A program made the translations under genes and the position numbers. The notes beneath the pieces are model-generated. The model did not search any database and was not told the origin of the DNA. It saw nothing but the letters and a program-made list of their open reading frames with translations. This document shows, in pieces, positions 9,651-18,135 of a stretch of 64,000 bases of DNA. The first letter of the stretch is position 1. Every line of letters begins with the position of its first letter. The DNA comes from Candidatus Micrarchaeia archaeon (lineage in GTDB: Archaea; Micrarchaeota; Micrarchaeia; Anstonellales; JAHKLY01). The DNA lies in assembly GCA_041653315.1 (NCBI GenBank), contig JBAZFO010000003.1, positions 1-64,000 on the forward strand. Direction: 5' to 3'.

Positions 9651-9904
9651 ATAAAATCTGCCTCAGAAACTATTTTATTTTCTATTAATTCTTTATGTGT
9701 TTTTGCTCTTTTTTTATCAATATACTCAACATAATCATCTTCCCATTTATCTTCTTTGTTTTCAATTAAAATATTTTGATTATTCTTATAATATTCCATT
9801 GCCATTACCCGTATTGCTTCTGCTTTTGAATTAACAATTCCTTTTTTTAACATTTTATTAACAACTTTTTCAACCATACCTTTAAACGTAGCATTTATCA
9901 ACAT
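9647..9904 (-). CDS. Antitoxin partner of PIN toxin (RHH/VapB-like)
   Basis: An 85-residue protein directly upstream of the interrupted PIN gene, overlapping it by 4 bp as toxin-antitoxin pairs do. The N-terminal 45 residues (INATFKGMVEKVVNKMLKK, then a region with SKAEAIRVMAMEYY) look like a ribbon-helix-helix DNA-binding domain. The charged C-terminal half would wrap the toxin. The upstream TATTTATAAATG region fits an archaeal promoter. If the PIN gene is truly dead, this antitoxin is an orphan that could still repress or cross-neutralise. Confidence 0.7.
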   Translation of the reverse strand: MLINATFKGMVEKVVNKMLKKGIVNSKAEAIRVMAMEYYKNNQNILIENKEDKWEDDYVEYIDKKRAKTHKELIENKIVSEADFI

Positions 9905-9998
9905 TTTTACTACCCCCTATGTAGTTTTTATGTAGTAAATATTTATAAATGTACTGTTTTAATTCTATTTTGTAAATAAAGTTTATAAATAACATTAA

Positions 9999-10015
9999 AG
10001 AGAGTACATTTCCGG
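9999..10015 (-). repeat. 17-bp repeat core, copy 3
   Basis: Seventeen of 17 bases (CCGGAAATGTACTCTCT on the minus strand) match the outer part of the two 33-bp repeats. It closes the PIN/antitoxin segment on the right. The TATA-proximal half of the longer repeat is absent here. Confidence 0.8.
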
Positions 10016-10199
10016 ACTAATTATTGTAAATCAATTATCTAATGTTTAAAACTTTATTTTAAATTTATAAAATGCAGTTGATTTATGAAAAAACAAATAT
10101 AAATATAAAATCAAATAAGATTATTAAAACTATTTCTATTTAACTCTAATAAAAAGTTAAAAAAATAAATATGTTTTTTATTTTAAAATAAGTTATTAA

Positions 10200-10325
10200 T
10201 TATTTTATTAGAGCTACTATAATATTTACTATTAATAAGAATATAGTAATAATATTAATTACTCTAGTTTCTTTTCTCATATCAAATAGTTCTAAAAAAA
10301 TTCTTTGACCATCTATTGGATTCAT
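10200..10325 (-). CDS. Small membrane protein (41 aa)
   Basis: The ATG at 10325 is preceded by GGTGA with 5-nt spacing, the start signal used by most genes here. The product begins MNPIDGQRIFLELFDMRKE and ends with a 20-residue hydrophobic helix (about 21-40) before the stop. This is a single-span membrane microprotein of unknown role. The strong ribosome-binding site and clean helix argue that it is real. The flanking 10016-10199 stretch holds only A/T-rich sequence with no gene that I can support. Confidence 0.6.
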   Translation of the reverse strand: MNPIDGQRIFLELFDMRKETRVINIITIFLLIVNIIVALIK

Positions 10326-10379
10326 TTAATCACCTTTTTTATATTAATGTTTCTCCTTTATTTTAATATGAAATTTTAT

Positions 10380-10694
10380 TTATCTATTTTTAATACGTTT
10401 TAGTAGATCTTCTTTCCTTTTGTTAAACTCTGTTATATCTTCATCTTTTATATAAATTTCTAAATTCTCTTGATTTTTTTCAGCGGCAATGCCAAAAATT
10501 CTTTTTTTAGATGACAACATTATTTTAAATAAATATATAAACTGTTTATAAACTTCTGGAGTTTGAATTAAATCTAATTTACATGTTTTTTCTATTTGTT
10601 TACCCTTCTCTTTTGTATCTAAAATTTTAAATGTAATTTTTCCTAAATCTCCACTTAAAAATGAAATTGATTTTATTATTATATCTATCACCAA
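10380..10694 (-). CDS. Hypothetical protein (104 aa)
   Basis: An ATG-initiated 104-residue frame with alternating beta and helix propensity and a Lys/Arg-rich C-terminus (KRKEDLLKRIKNR). No signal peptide, membrane segment or recognisable motif is visible. It lies between the 41-aa membrane protein and the nuclease-like gene, all on the minus strand, so the three may form one accessory operon. Function unknown. Confidence 0.6.
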   Translation of the reverse strand: MVIDIIIKSISFLSGDLGKITFKILDTKEKGKQIEKTCKLDLIQTPEVYKQFIYLFKIMLSSKKRIFGIAAEKNQENLEIYIKDEDITEFNKRKEDLLKRIKNR

Positions 10695-10764
10695 TACTAT
10701 TATATATAGAAATATTTAAATGAATTTGTTGATTTTTTATGATGTAATGTTTAATTTTGTGCTT

Positions 10765-11424
10765 TTATTGTAAATCTTGCCCAAAAATGTTTGGTTTTCC
10801 CCTTTCTTCTGGTTCTATTACAGTTTCAAATGTTCCTTTATTATATGTCATAATTCTAACTCTATCTGTATATTTATTCCCATCTATAATTAAAGAGAGA
10901 TTTATATTTTTTGATGAAAAAAATGAAAGTTTATCTATTGGAATAATTATAATATACTCAAAATAATTATACTTATATTTATCTCTATACTGAATGGCTT
11001 GTTTAATCTTGTTTTTTAATGCAACCATTGTTGCAGTAGTCTGTATCTCCACCCAATAATCCTTATCTTCATCTGTTATAAAAAATAAATCTGGTCTTGG
11101 ACCTTTTGATCTAAGTCTTGGGCGTTTTTCTATAAATAATTTATTTATATTATGTGTTTTATTGAAATATTTAATAAACTCATTTTTAATCTCCCAATGT
11201 AAAAAATTTGGGATTGGTGTGTCAAAGGCACAAATATAATTCTCTTCTTGTCCTCTTTTTAATCTATTTAAAATATCTTGAATTTTTAAGATAGTTGTTT
11301 CATGTTTTTGATCTTCTCCTTCTACCTCAAAATCAAAGGTTTTCTTAGAATTATTTTTTAATAAATCATTTAACTCCCAAAGTGAAGTTATTATCTTCTT
11401 TATGCTTTCATCAATTTCTTGCAT
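10765..11424 (-). CDS. PD-(D/E)xK-like nuclease (putative)
   Basis: A 219-residue protein. Residues about 1-70 look helical. Around 110-135 the pattern GPRPDLFF, a short acidic turn, then WVEIQTTAT resembles the Asp...Glu-x-Gln/Lys centre of PD-(D/E)xK nucleases, with Gln replacing the usual Lys. It sits in the accessory block beside the restriction-modification and toxin-antitoxin genes, which suits a defence or mobile-DNA role. The assignment rests on the motif and spacing only. The start is the ATG at 11424. Confidence 0.45.
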   Translation of the reverse strand: MQEIDESIKKIITSLWELNDLLKNNSKKTFDFEVEGEDQKHETTILKIQDILNRLKRGQEENYICAFDTPIPNFLHWEIKNEFIKYFNKTHNINKLFIEKRPRLRSKGPRPDLFFITDEDKDYWVEIQTTATMVALKNKIKQAIQYRDKYKYNYFEYIIIIPIDKLSFFSSKNINLSLIIDGNKYTDRVRIMTYNKGTFETVIEPEERGKPNIFGQDLQ

Positions 11425-11458
11425 TTAATCCCTTTTGATTATATTCAATACTATTATT

Positions 11459-14400
11459 TTAGGCTTCATCTAGCCAGTCGTCTTCATCGCGCATTAAATT
11501 CATACGCGCATTTTGTAATAAAAGCGCTTTTTCAGCGCTTGCTACAATTCTTCTTGTGCGCTCAATTGCATCTGGATTAACAGACATTGATGTAAATCCA
11601 TATTCAACTAAGCGCCTTGCAAAATCTGGATACACAGAAGGCGCTTGACCACATACTGAACATGTAATTCCTTTTTTATTACAAGTTTTACCTATATATT
11701 TCAAGGATTTTAACACAGCACTGTTTCTTTCATCAAAATCATGCGCTAATTTAGCATTATCTCTGTCAACACCCAAAGTTAATTGAGTTAAATCATTTGT
11801 ACCTACAGATACTCCATCTATTCCTACATCTATAAATTCATTTAATAAAATAACATTGGAAGGAACTTCTACCATCATCCAAAGTTTAAAATCTTTAGTT
11901 CTGTACAACCCTACTTCATGAAGTATTGTTTTAACTTGTTTAAGCTCTCCAACTCTCCTTACAAAAGGAATCATTAACCAAAGATTTTTAAGATTAAATT
12001 CATTACGAACTTTTTTTATTGCTTCTAATTCCATTTTGAAAACATTTGGATCTGAAATATATCTTGAAGCTCCTCTAAAACCCATCATTGGATTTTCTTC
12101 TTCATGCTCATATTTTTCTCCGCCTTTTAATGATTTATATTCATTTGTTTTGAAATCAGTTGCTCTATAAACAACAGGCCTTGGATAAAAAGCAGAAGCA
12201 AATTTTCTTAATTCATTTGATAATTTATTTATAAATTCTTCTTTTCTATTTTCATCAACAAAAACTCTTGGGTGTTCTCCAATTTCAGCAATAATAAACT
12301 CTGCTCTTAATAATCCGATACCATCTACATCCATATCTGCTATTTCTTCAACTCTTGAAGAACTAGCTAAATTAACATAAATTTTAGTTCCAGTTATAGG
12401 AGAATATTTTTCTGTTTGAGAAATTTGTTTAGTTTCTTTATTTTTCATTTTAATTATTCCTTCATATACCACTCCCCTAACTGCATCAACAGTTACATTC
12501 ATCCCAGTAGATAATTTTTTAGTAGCATCGTTAGTACCAACAATACATGGTATGCCTAATTCTCTAGAAACTATGGCCGCATGTGAAGTTGAACCCCCAT
12601 AATCAGTTACAATTGCACCTGCTTTTTTCATTGCTGGAACAAAATCTGGAGAAGTCATAGAGGTAACTAAAATTTCGCCTTTTTGTATTTTATCAATTTC
12701 ATTTTTTGTAGGGATAATTCTTACTCTGCCAGAAACAACTCCTGGTGATGCACCTAATCCTTTTAATAAAACTTCTCCTTGTTCTTCATCAGAAGAATAA
12801 TATGAAGGAGAATCTTCTTCATAAGATAAAGAATATCTTTCATTAATGTCTTTTTTTTCTGCTAATGAATCAAGTAAATTATTAACTTCATCTTTTTCTT
12901 CTGTATTCTCTTGATCTAAAGTAGTAATAGGTCTAGATTGTACTATATACATTTTTCCATTTTCATAAGCCCATTCTATATCTTGAGGAACACCATAATG
13001 TTTTTCTATTTTTCTGCATATTTTTGCGAGTTCTACTATCTTATCATCAGATAATTTTTGTAGATTTTGAGAACTTAATGAAATATCAATATGTTCATTT
13101 TTACCTTCAGATAAAATCAATTTCCAAGTCTGTGTAGAAATAAATTTATTTATTATTTGTAAATCATCTTTTTTAACTGAATATCTATCTGGAGTCAACG
13201 CACCAGACACTACAACTTCTCCTAATCCATATGCACCTTCAATTTCTATTCTATTTTTATCTTGGGTAATAGGATCAACAGTAAAAGCTACACCTGCTGT
13301 TTCTGATTGAACCATTTTTTGGACTACAGCTGAAAGTCCGACTTTTAAATGATCAAATCCATTTTCAGTTCTATAAAAAATAGCCCTGGATTCAAATAAA
13401 GAAGCCCAACATTCTTTAACAGATTGAACTACGTTTTCAGGTCCTTGAATATTAAGAAATGTTGACTGCTGCCCAGCAAATGAAAATGTGTTATGGGTAA
13501 TTATTCCCCCAGTTCCAGCAACAAAATTTTCAATTCCTGGAACAGTAAAATCATAAACCCACCCTTCATAATCTAATGGCTTTACTTCTTTTATTTTTTC
13601 CCAATTCACATCACCATCAAAAATAGATGAAAGATCTTCTGAATTATACTCTTTCATTAATTCTTTGAATCTTTTTTGTGTATATTCTCCATTTAATACT
13701 CCTTTATTCCAAGGAGTTGATTCTCTTTTAAATTTCCCAAATTCATCATAATAAACATATGCTTCTTCCTTTTCTTTAATTACATCTTTATCATAAAAAG
13801 ACTTTTTACAATTTGGACAATAATATCTTGTTTTTGTTTTATATTTGCTTGATTTATTTATTTTTTCTTTACAAATAGGACATTTATTTATTTCAATGAT
13901 GTCTTTTGATAATTTTGCATCTACTTTGTTTTTTATAATATCTGATAATTTTTTTGAAATTTTTATATTCGCTATATATCTTGGAGAATTATTTTTTATT
14001 TTTATTAATTTATTTAATCTTTCTTGCTTCTTTGGATGTTCAAATCCTATCTCTTTTTTAAATAAATCAACATCTCCCCCCCAAATACTAAGCACCCTAT
14101 ATTTTTTCTTTTTATTAAAAGTAATACCAAAACCAAAAAGTTCTAATAATTTTGCTAAACCACTTATAAGTAAGTATGAAGAAGAGGTACAACTTATTGT
14201 ATCTTTACTTACATATCCATCTCCATCAAAATAACCTTTTAAAAATTCAGATATAAATTGCTTTTCTAAACTAAAAATAAAATCTGGTATCCGTTTTATT
14301 TCACAGGATTTGCCTTTACCTTTCATATCTAAAGGTTTACCAGTTAATTCATGCAATAATTTAACGAGTGTTTTACAATATATCCTTAACGAATACTTAT

Positions 14401-15418
14401 TTATTTTTTGATTATTATATAAACCAAGCGAATCAACAAATTTTATTACTCTATTCATGATTTCTTTTGTTGATGAAGTTATGATAACATTATTATCTTC
14501 ATATGTTGAACCTTCAGCAACATAAACACCTAAAAAATACATAAAATCCTTTGTTAATGGAATTTTTGAAGGTAAAGAATTTTGGATATTCCAATTATTA
14601 GAATTATTTTTAATCATAAGGTATCCATTTTCTTCAACAACATTTTTTCCTTTTATATAATCTGTTACCTCTAAATATTCCATTTTTTTATTTACAAATG
14701 GAAGTGTACCAACAGTAGGAACCATTTCTCCTCCTTTTAAATTATCAATTGTTTCTGTTTTCCATTCTAAAGTATCTTCATCTAAAACTATTAAAGAATG
14801 ATTTTTAGATACAGTAATCTCTTTTCCTGAAGCAGTTTTTATTTTATATACTCTTTCATTTGCGGGGTGTCTATATATTGAACTAGCGCTAGTCCATATT
14901 AATTTATTGTTTTTCATAGAAGGAACTTCTAAATTCACATTTTGTCCATCCCCAATTAATTTATATAATTCCCCCATTGTACAAAATTTGGTATTATTAT
15001 TTATCTTTACTAAAACATGATCTTCTTCTGATATACTTGGCAAATCTTCTGCTGTGGCTGAAGATCTTACTGCAACATAGGTTTGATCACCATATTTTTG
15101 ACATAATTTATTATACGCATCCATTATTTCATTTTTTAAATAATCTGGAATTTTACCTGCTAAAATTGCATTTTTAATAAATAAAGAAGCTTCATTTAAA
15201 TTTTTAATATTATGAACATCTAAATCACTGGAATATTCTTTTATTAAAGAAGTAATATTATTTAATCTAATAAAATCATAATAAGCTCCACTTGAAACAC
15301 AAAAACCATCTGGAATTGGAAAATCTGAATTAATCATTTCACCTAGATTAGCCCCTTTTCCCCCAACTTCTGCTAAATTATTTTTACTCAATTCTTTAAA
15401 CCAATAGATATTTTTCAT
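11459..15418 (-). CDS. ppsA: Phosphoenolpyruvate synthase, intein-containing precursor
   Basis: Converts pyruvate plus ATP and water to PEP, AMP and phosphate, the entry to gluconeogenesis. The N-terminal ATP-grasp domain has EVGGKGANLGEM and AVRSSATAEDLP. The swivelling domain has GGSTSHAAIVSRELGIPCI with the phosphorylated His. The TIM barrel contains VSVGTNDLTQLTLGVDRD and the catalytic Cys in SVCGQAP. After removal of a 516-aa intein inserted between EDLP and TFSFAGQQ, the product is about 800 residues, the family's normal length. I prefer the ATG at 15418 (MKNIYWF); a TTG at 15430 is in frame. A 13-bp piece of the repeat described above lies upstream. Confidence 0.95.
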   Translation of the reverse strand: MKNIYWFKELSKNNLAEVGGKGANLGEMINSDFPIPDGFCVSSGAYYDFIRLNNITSLIKEYSSDLDVHNIKNLNEASLFIKNAILAGKIPDYLKNEIMDAYNKLCQKYGDQTYVAVRSSATAEDLPSISEEDHVLVKINNNTKFCTMGELYKLIGDGQNVNLEVPSMKNNKLIWTSASSIYRHPANERVYKIKTASGKEITVSKNHSLIVLDEDTLEWKTETIDNLKGGEMVPTVGTLPFVNKKMEYLEVTDYIKGKNVVEENGYLMIKNNSNNWNIQNSLPSKIPLTKDFMYFLGVYVAEGSTYEDNNVIITSSTKEIMNRVIKFVDSLGLYNNQKINKYSLRIYCKTLVKLLHELTGKPLDMKGKGKSCEIKRIPDFIFSLEKQFISEFLKGYFDGDGYVSKDTISCTSSSYLLISGLAKLLELFGFGITFNKKKKYRVLSIWGGDVDLFKKEIGFEHPKKQERLNKLIKIKNNSPRYIANIKISKKLSDIIKNKVDAKLSKDIIEINKCPICKEKINKSSKYKTKTRYYCPNCKKSFYDKDVIKEKEEAYVYYDEFGKFKRESTPWNKGVLNGEYTQKRFKELMKEYNSEDLSSIFDGDVNWEKIKEVKPLDYEGWVYDFTVPGIENFVAGTGGIITHNTFSFAGQQSTFLNIQGPENVVQSVKECWASLFESRAIFYRTENGFDHLKVGLSAVVQKMVQSETAGVAFTVDPITQDKNRIEIEGAYGLGEVVVSGALTPDRYSVKKDDLQIINKFISTQTWKLILSEGKNEHIDISLSSQNLQKLSDDKIVELAKICRKIEKHYGVPQDIEWAYENGKMYIVQSRPITTLDQENTEEKDEVNNLLDSLAEKKDINERYSLSYEEDSPSYYSSDEEQGEVLLKGLGASPGVVSGRVRIIPTKNEIDKIQKGEILVTSMTSPDFVPAMKKAGAIVTDYGGSTSHAAIVSRELGIPCIVGTNDATKKLSTGMNVTVDAVRGVVYEGIIKMKNKETKQISQTEKYSPITGTKIYVNLASSSRVEEIADMDVDGIGLLRAEFIIAEIGEHPRVFVDENRKEEFINKLSNELRKFASAFYPRPVVYRATDFKTNEYKSLKGGEKYEHEEENPMMGFRGASRYISDPNVFKMELEAIKKVRNEFNLKNLWLMIPFVRRVGELKQVKTILHEVGLYRTKDFKLWMMVEVPSNVILLNEFIDVGIDGVSVGTNDLTQLTLGVDRDNAKLAHDFDERNSAVLKSLKYIGKTCNKKGITCSVCGQAPSVYPDFARRLVEYGFTSMSVNPDAIERTRRIVASAEKALLLQNARMNLMRDEDDWLDEA
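13490..15037 (-). mobile_element. Intein with LAGLIDADG homing endonuclease in ppsA
   Basis: A 516-residue intein that starts with Ser (SISEEDHVLVK) and ends ...IITHN before an extein Thr. This placement restores EDLP-TFSFAGQ with the spacing expected in PEP synthases. Two LAGLIDADG-type motifs are seen, YFLGVYVAEGS and FLKGYFDGDGYVS, both with the acidic residue, so the endonuclease may be active. A four-Cys zinc-ribbon-like insert (CPICK... YYCPNCKKSF) lies between the endonuclease and the C-terminal splicing block GWVYDFTVPGIENFVAG. Ser1 and Thr+1 nucleophiles are less common than Cys. Confidence 0.9.
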
Positions 15419-15440
15419 TATAAACACCAAACATTATAAC

Positions 15441-15453
15441 AGAGAGTACATTT
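15441..15453 (-). repeat. 13-bp partial copy of the dph2-side repeat
   Basis: AAATGTACTCTCT on the minus strand matches the core of the 17/33-bp repeats. It lies 22 bp upstream of the ppsA ATG. The leading CCGG and the trailing TATA half are missing. It may be a remnant of the same insertion process or a shared promoter element. Confidence 0.55.
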
Positions 15454-15543
15454 AAAATATTAATGCTTAATAAATACTTATGAAATTGATAGTTAGGATA
15501 ACCTTTAAATAAGTAATCCTATCTTAATATTTTATAATTTTTA

Positions 15544-15681
15544 GGGCTCGTAACTCAGCTTGGTAGAGTGGCTGGCTTTTAACCAGTAAGCCAAGGGTTC
15601 AATAACCTTTTTCTTTCTTGCAAGAAAGTAAAAGCTTAACCAAAAAGAAAGAAACTGGAAGAATAAATCCCTTCGGGCCCG
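15544..15681 (+). tRNA. tRNA-Lys(TTT) with T-loop intron
   Basis: The acceptor GGGCTCG pairs with CGGGCCC and is followed by discriminator G. The D-arm has AGCTTGGTA, the anticodon arm is GCTGG-CTTTTAA-CCAGT with anticodon TTT, and the T-stem AAGGG pairs with CCCTT. The T-loop is interrupted after TTCAA; removing 15603-15666 (64 nt) gives TTCAAAT and a 74-nt tRNA. The intron contains the hairpin CTTTCTT-GC-AAGAAAG and a second purine tract. A TATA-like CCTTTAAATAA lies about 40 bp upstream, and a T-run follows the gene. CCA is not encoded. Confidence 0.93.
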
Positions 15682-15729
15682 TTTTTTACTTATAGGAATT
15701 GTTATAAAACTCTTTGGAGAGACTAATAT

Positions 15730-16329
15730 ATGGAAATAGAATTCAAAAATAAAGAAATACATCTTAAAAGAGATACCTCCGAATTAGATAAATTTGTATT
15801 TGAAACAGTAAAAATAGTAAAAAAACATACAAAATATGTAATAATTAGTGGATATATTGCAATTCTTTTTGGTCGAGCAAGAGGAACAGAGGATATAGAT
15901 ATGTTTATTGAAAGAATTGATTTCAAAACTTTTGAAAAGATGTTTGATGATTTACTTGAAAATAATATGTGGTGTATAAACGGAAGTAATAAAAGAAAAA
16001 TGTTTGATTTATTAGAAGATAATCTAGCAATAAGATTTGCAAAAAAAGATACAGTTATCCCGAATTTTGAAATAAAATTTATAAAAGATATATATTCAAA
16101 ATACTCTTTGGATAATAAAATAAAAGTAATACTTAATAAAGAAGAATTATATACTTCTTTACTAGAAATGCAAATACCTTATAAATTAAAATTAGGTTCT
16201 GAAAAAGATTTAGAAGATGCAACACATTTATATGTTTTATTTGAAAAATATTTAGATATGCAAAAAATGAAGGAAATAGCAAAAATGCTAAAAGTGGATT
16301 TGGGTGTATTAAATGAGAGATTACAATGA
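15730..16329 (+). CDS. Nucleotidyltransferase-fold protein
   Basis: A 199-residue protein with the core of the DNA polymerase beta-like nucleotidyltransferase fold: VIISGYIAILFGRARGTEDID (about 37-57), where GRARGTEDID resembles the Gly-Arg...Asp-x-Asp metal-binding motif. The C-terminal half is helical. The small gene that follows overlaps it by 17 bp, a layout seen in toxin-antitoxin or minimal nucleotidyltransferase pairs. The start is the ATG at 15730, with a TTATAAAAC promoter-like sequence upstream. The substrate is unknown. Confidence 0.65.
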   Translation: MEIEFKNKEIHLKRDTSELDKFVFETVKIVKKHTKYVIISGYIAILFGRARGTEDIDMFIERIDFKTFEKMFDDLLENNMWCINGSNKRKMFDLLEDNLAIRFAKKDTVIPNFEIKFIKDIYSKYSLDNKIKVILNKEELYTSLLEMQIPYKLKLGSEKDLEDATHLYVLFEKYLDMQKMKEIAKMLKVDLGVLNERLQ

Positions 16330-16498
16330 AAAAAAACAAAGAATAGAATTTGTCAAAACTTGGGCAGAATATATTAAAAACACCCCAAACTCTATTTGGT
16401 CAAAACAATATGTGATGTTTATTAATAGCATAATGAAATCTACTCTTCAAGATAAAGAAATTTATTTTAAAACACATAAAATAAATACTCAAAATTAA
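16313..16498 (+). CDS. Small partner protein of nucleotidyltransferase (61 aa)
   Basis: A 61-residue helical, basic protein (EFVKTWAEYIKNTP, SKQYVMFINSIMKS) that begins 17 bp inside the end of the nucleotidyltransferase gene in another frame. Tight overlap, same strand and small size suggest translational coupling and a partner role, perhaps the regulatory half of a two-gene module. I do not recognise a family. Confidence 0.55.
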   Translation: MRDYNEKKQRIEFVKTWAEYIKNTPNSIWSKQYVMFINSIMKSTLQDKEIYFKTHKINTQN

Positions 16499-16509
16499 TT
16501 GGTGTAATT

Positions 16510-17175
16510 ATGAATAAAAAAATAATAAAAATATTCCCAGGAGTATTTGAAATTGAAAGAAGAATTGCTACAAAGAATTTAATTAAAGGTAATCCTGTTT
16601 ATGGAGAAATTATAAAAAAAATAGATAATGATGAATATAGGTTTTGGGACCCTCATAGAAGTAAATTATGTGCTGCAATTAAAAGAGGAATAAAAGATAT
16701 TTATATTAAAGAAGGAGATAAAGTATTATATTTAGGGGCAGCAACTGGAACAACATCTTCTCATGTTGCAGATATTATAGGCCCTAAAGGAGTAGCTTAC
16801 TGTGTTGAATTTGCACCTATTTCATTTAGGAAACTTATTCATGTATGCGAAAATAGAACAAATATGATCCCAATAATGGGAGATGCAAGGAAACCAGATA
16901 TGTATACTGAAGTTGGAGAAGTAGATATTGTTTATGAGGATGTAGCACAACCAGATTTAGCAGAAATACTATTAACAAATTGCAGATATTTCTTAAAAAA
17001 AGGAGGATATGCAATGCTTGCTGTTAAATCACAAAGTATTGATGTTACTAAAGATCCAAAACAAACATATGAAGAAACTATAAAAAAATTAGAAAAAGAA
17101 CTAAAAATTGTTGAAACAATTATCTTAGATCCATATGAAAAAGACCACCTGTTTATTGTAGCTCAAAAAATTTAA
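16510..17175 (+). CDS. flpA: Fibrillarin-like rRNA/tRNA 2'-O-methyltransferase
   Basis: The SAM-dependent methyltransferase of box C/D RNPs, guided by C/D sRNAs to specific riboses in rRNA and tRNA. Visible motifs are FWDPHRSKLCAAIKRG, motif I VLYLGAATGTTSSHVAD, GVAYCVEFAP, GDARKP, DIVYEDVAQPDQ-like DIVYEDVAQPDL and the Lys-rich AMLAVKSQSIDVT. At 221 residues it has standard archaeal length and lacks the eukaryotic GAR domain. Two candidate C/D sRNAs that it could use are encoded in this window (18006-18065 and 28511-28578). A GGTG lies just before the ATG. Confidence 0.95.
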   Translation: MNKKIIKIFPGVFEIERRIATKNLIKGNPVYGEIIKKIDNDEYRFWDPHRSKLCAAIKRGIKDIYIKEGDKVLYLGAATGTTSSHVADIIGPKGVAYCVEFAPISFRKLIHVCENRTNMIPIMGDARKPDMYTEVGEVDIVYEDVAQPDLAEILLTNCRYFLKKGGYAMLAVKSQSIDVTKDPKQTYEETIKKLEKELKIVETIILDPYEKDHLFIVAQKI

Positions 17176-17924
17176 TGACCAAAATATAATTTTACTGCAT
17201 ACATAAAACCTATTCCTATTAAAAACATTAAAAATACTAATATAGAACGTTTCGTATCTTTTTGTTTATGTAATTCTGGAATTAAATCTGAAGATGCGAT
17301 ATAAATAAAACCTCCTGCTGCAAATGGAAGTAAAAAGGAAGTAAAATTTGGAATATAAATATAAGTTAAGGCACCGATTAATGCACCTAACACTGCGGTT
17401 AATCCAGAAGCAAAATTAAATAATAATGCTTTTTTCTTTTTCCATCCCCCATATAATAAAATAGCAAAATCTCCTATTTCTTGAGGTATTTCATGCGCTA
17501 TAATCGCTATTGTTGTTGTTATACCAAAAGGAACGCTTACAATAAATCCAGCAACTATTATTAAACCATCAATAAAATTATGAACTCCGTCTCCTATTAA
17601 ACTCATATATGTAAATGAATGAACTTCACATTCATGTTCATGACAATGGTGCCAAAATAAAAATTTCTCAATTAAAAAAAATAATGAAAAACCAATTAAT
17701 ACACAAAAAAATGGATCACAAGAAGATACTTCTAACGCTTCTGGTAATAAATGTAAAAAAGCTCCGCCCATTAAAGCGCCTGCTGAAAAAGCAACTAATA
17801 AAATAAGAATTTTTTTTAATTTATCTTCATTTAAACTTAAAGTAATTACTCCTATAAAAGAAAGTAAACTTACAATAAATGCAGCACTTATTGAATATAT
17901 TAAAACTTCATTCATTTTTATCAC
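17172..17924 (-). CDS. ZIP-family divalent metal transporter
   Basis: An integral membrane transporter of about 250 residues with eight predicted hydrophobic segments, likely importing Zn or Fe. The characteristic metal-binding motifs are in the two central helices: GDGVHNFIDG (about 112-121) and AHEIPQEIGDFAI (about 143-155). A His-rich cytoplasmic loop, HHCHEHECEVH (about 92-102), lies before them, as expected for ZIPs. It converges on fibrillarin with a 4-bp overlap of the ends. The start may be the ATG at 17924 or an internal ATG three codons later. Confidence 0.92.
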   Translation of the reverse strand: MIKMNEVLIYSISAAFIVSLLSFIGVITLSLNEDKLKKILILLVAFSAGALMGGAFLHLLPEALEVSSCDPFFCVLIGFSLFFLIEKFLFWHHCHEHECEVHSFTYMSLIGDGVHNFIDGLIIVAGFIVSVPFGITTTIAIIAHEIPQEIGDFAILLYGGWKKKKALLFNFASGLTAVLGALIGALTYIYIPNFTSFLLPFAAGGFIYIASSDLIPELHKQKDTKRSILVFLMFLIGIGFMYAVKLYFGH

Positions 17925-18005
17925 ATTAAAATTTAATATAAAATTATCTCAGAATAAATTTATAAAACATAGCTTTATAAACGAAAAACACGTATAATAT
18001 TATAG

Positions 18006-18065
18006 GCAATGAAGTCACCGTCCCAGTATGAGATTAACGATGATTACCGGAGTAGCTACTGAGCC
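18006..18065 (+). ncRNA. Box C/D sRNA candidate 1
   Basis: The layout fits an archaeal C/D guide almost exactly: C-like ATGAAGT (18009-18015), 12-nt guide, D'-like ATGA (18028-18031), C' ATGATTA (18040-18046), 12-nt guide CCGGAGTAGCTA, D box CTGA (18059-18062), closed by a GGC/GCC terminal stem. Both guides are exactly 12 nt, the preferred archaeal spacing. The C box is a 5/7 match and D' 3/4, so the call is not certain. It lies about 46 bp upstream of an AbiE-type operator. Confidence 0.7.
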
Positions 18066-18111
18066 CATTATTATATTTTTTAATATTTTATACTCCATTA
18101 CTTTTTTTACC

Positions 18112-18135
18112 AAAGTTATACTTTTATATAACTTT
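18112..18135 (+). promoter_or_regulatory. Promoter/operator of AbiE module 1
   Basis: A perfect 9-bp inverted repeat, AAAGTTATA - 6 nt - TATAACTTT, embraces the TATA-like CTTTTATATAA 19-42 bp upstream of the ATG at 18154. AbiEi antitoxins are known to repress their own operon through inverted repeats, so this is the probable operator. Confidence 0.65.

Noticed and set aside
15541..15762. 73-codon open frame on the minus strand
   Set aside because: It is antisense to tRNA-Lys and its intron.
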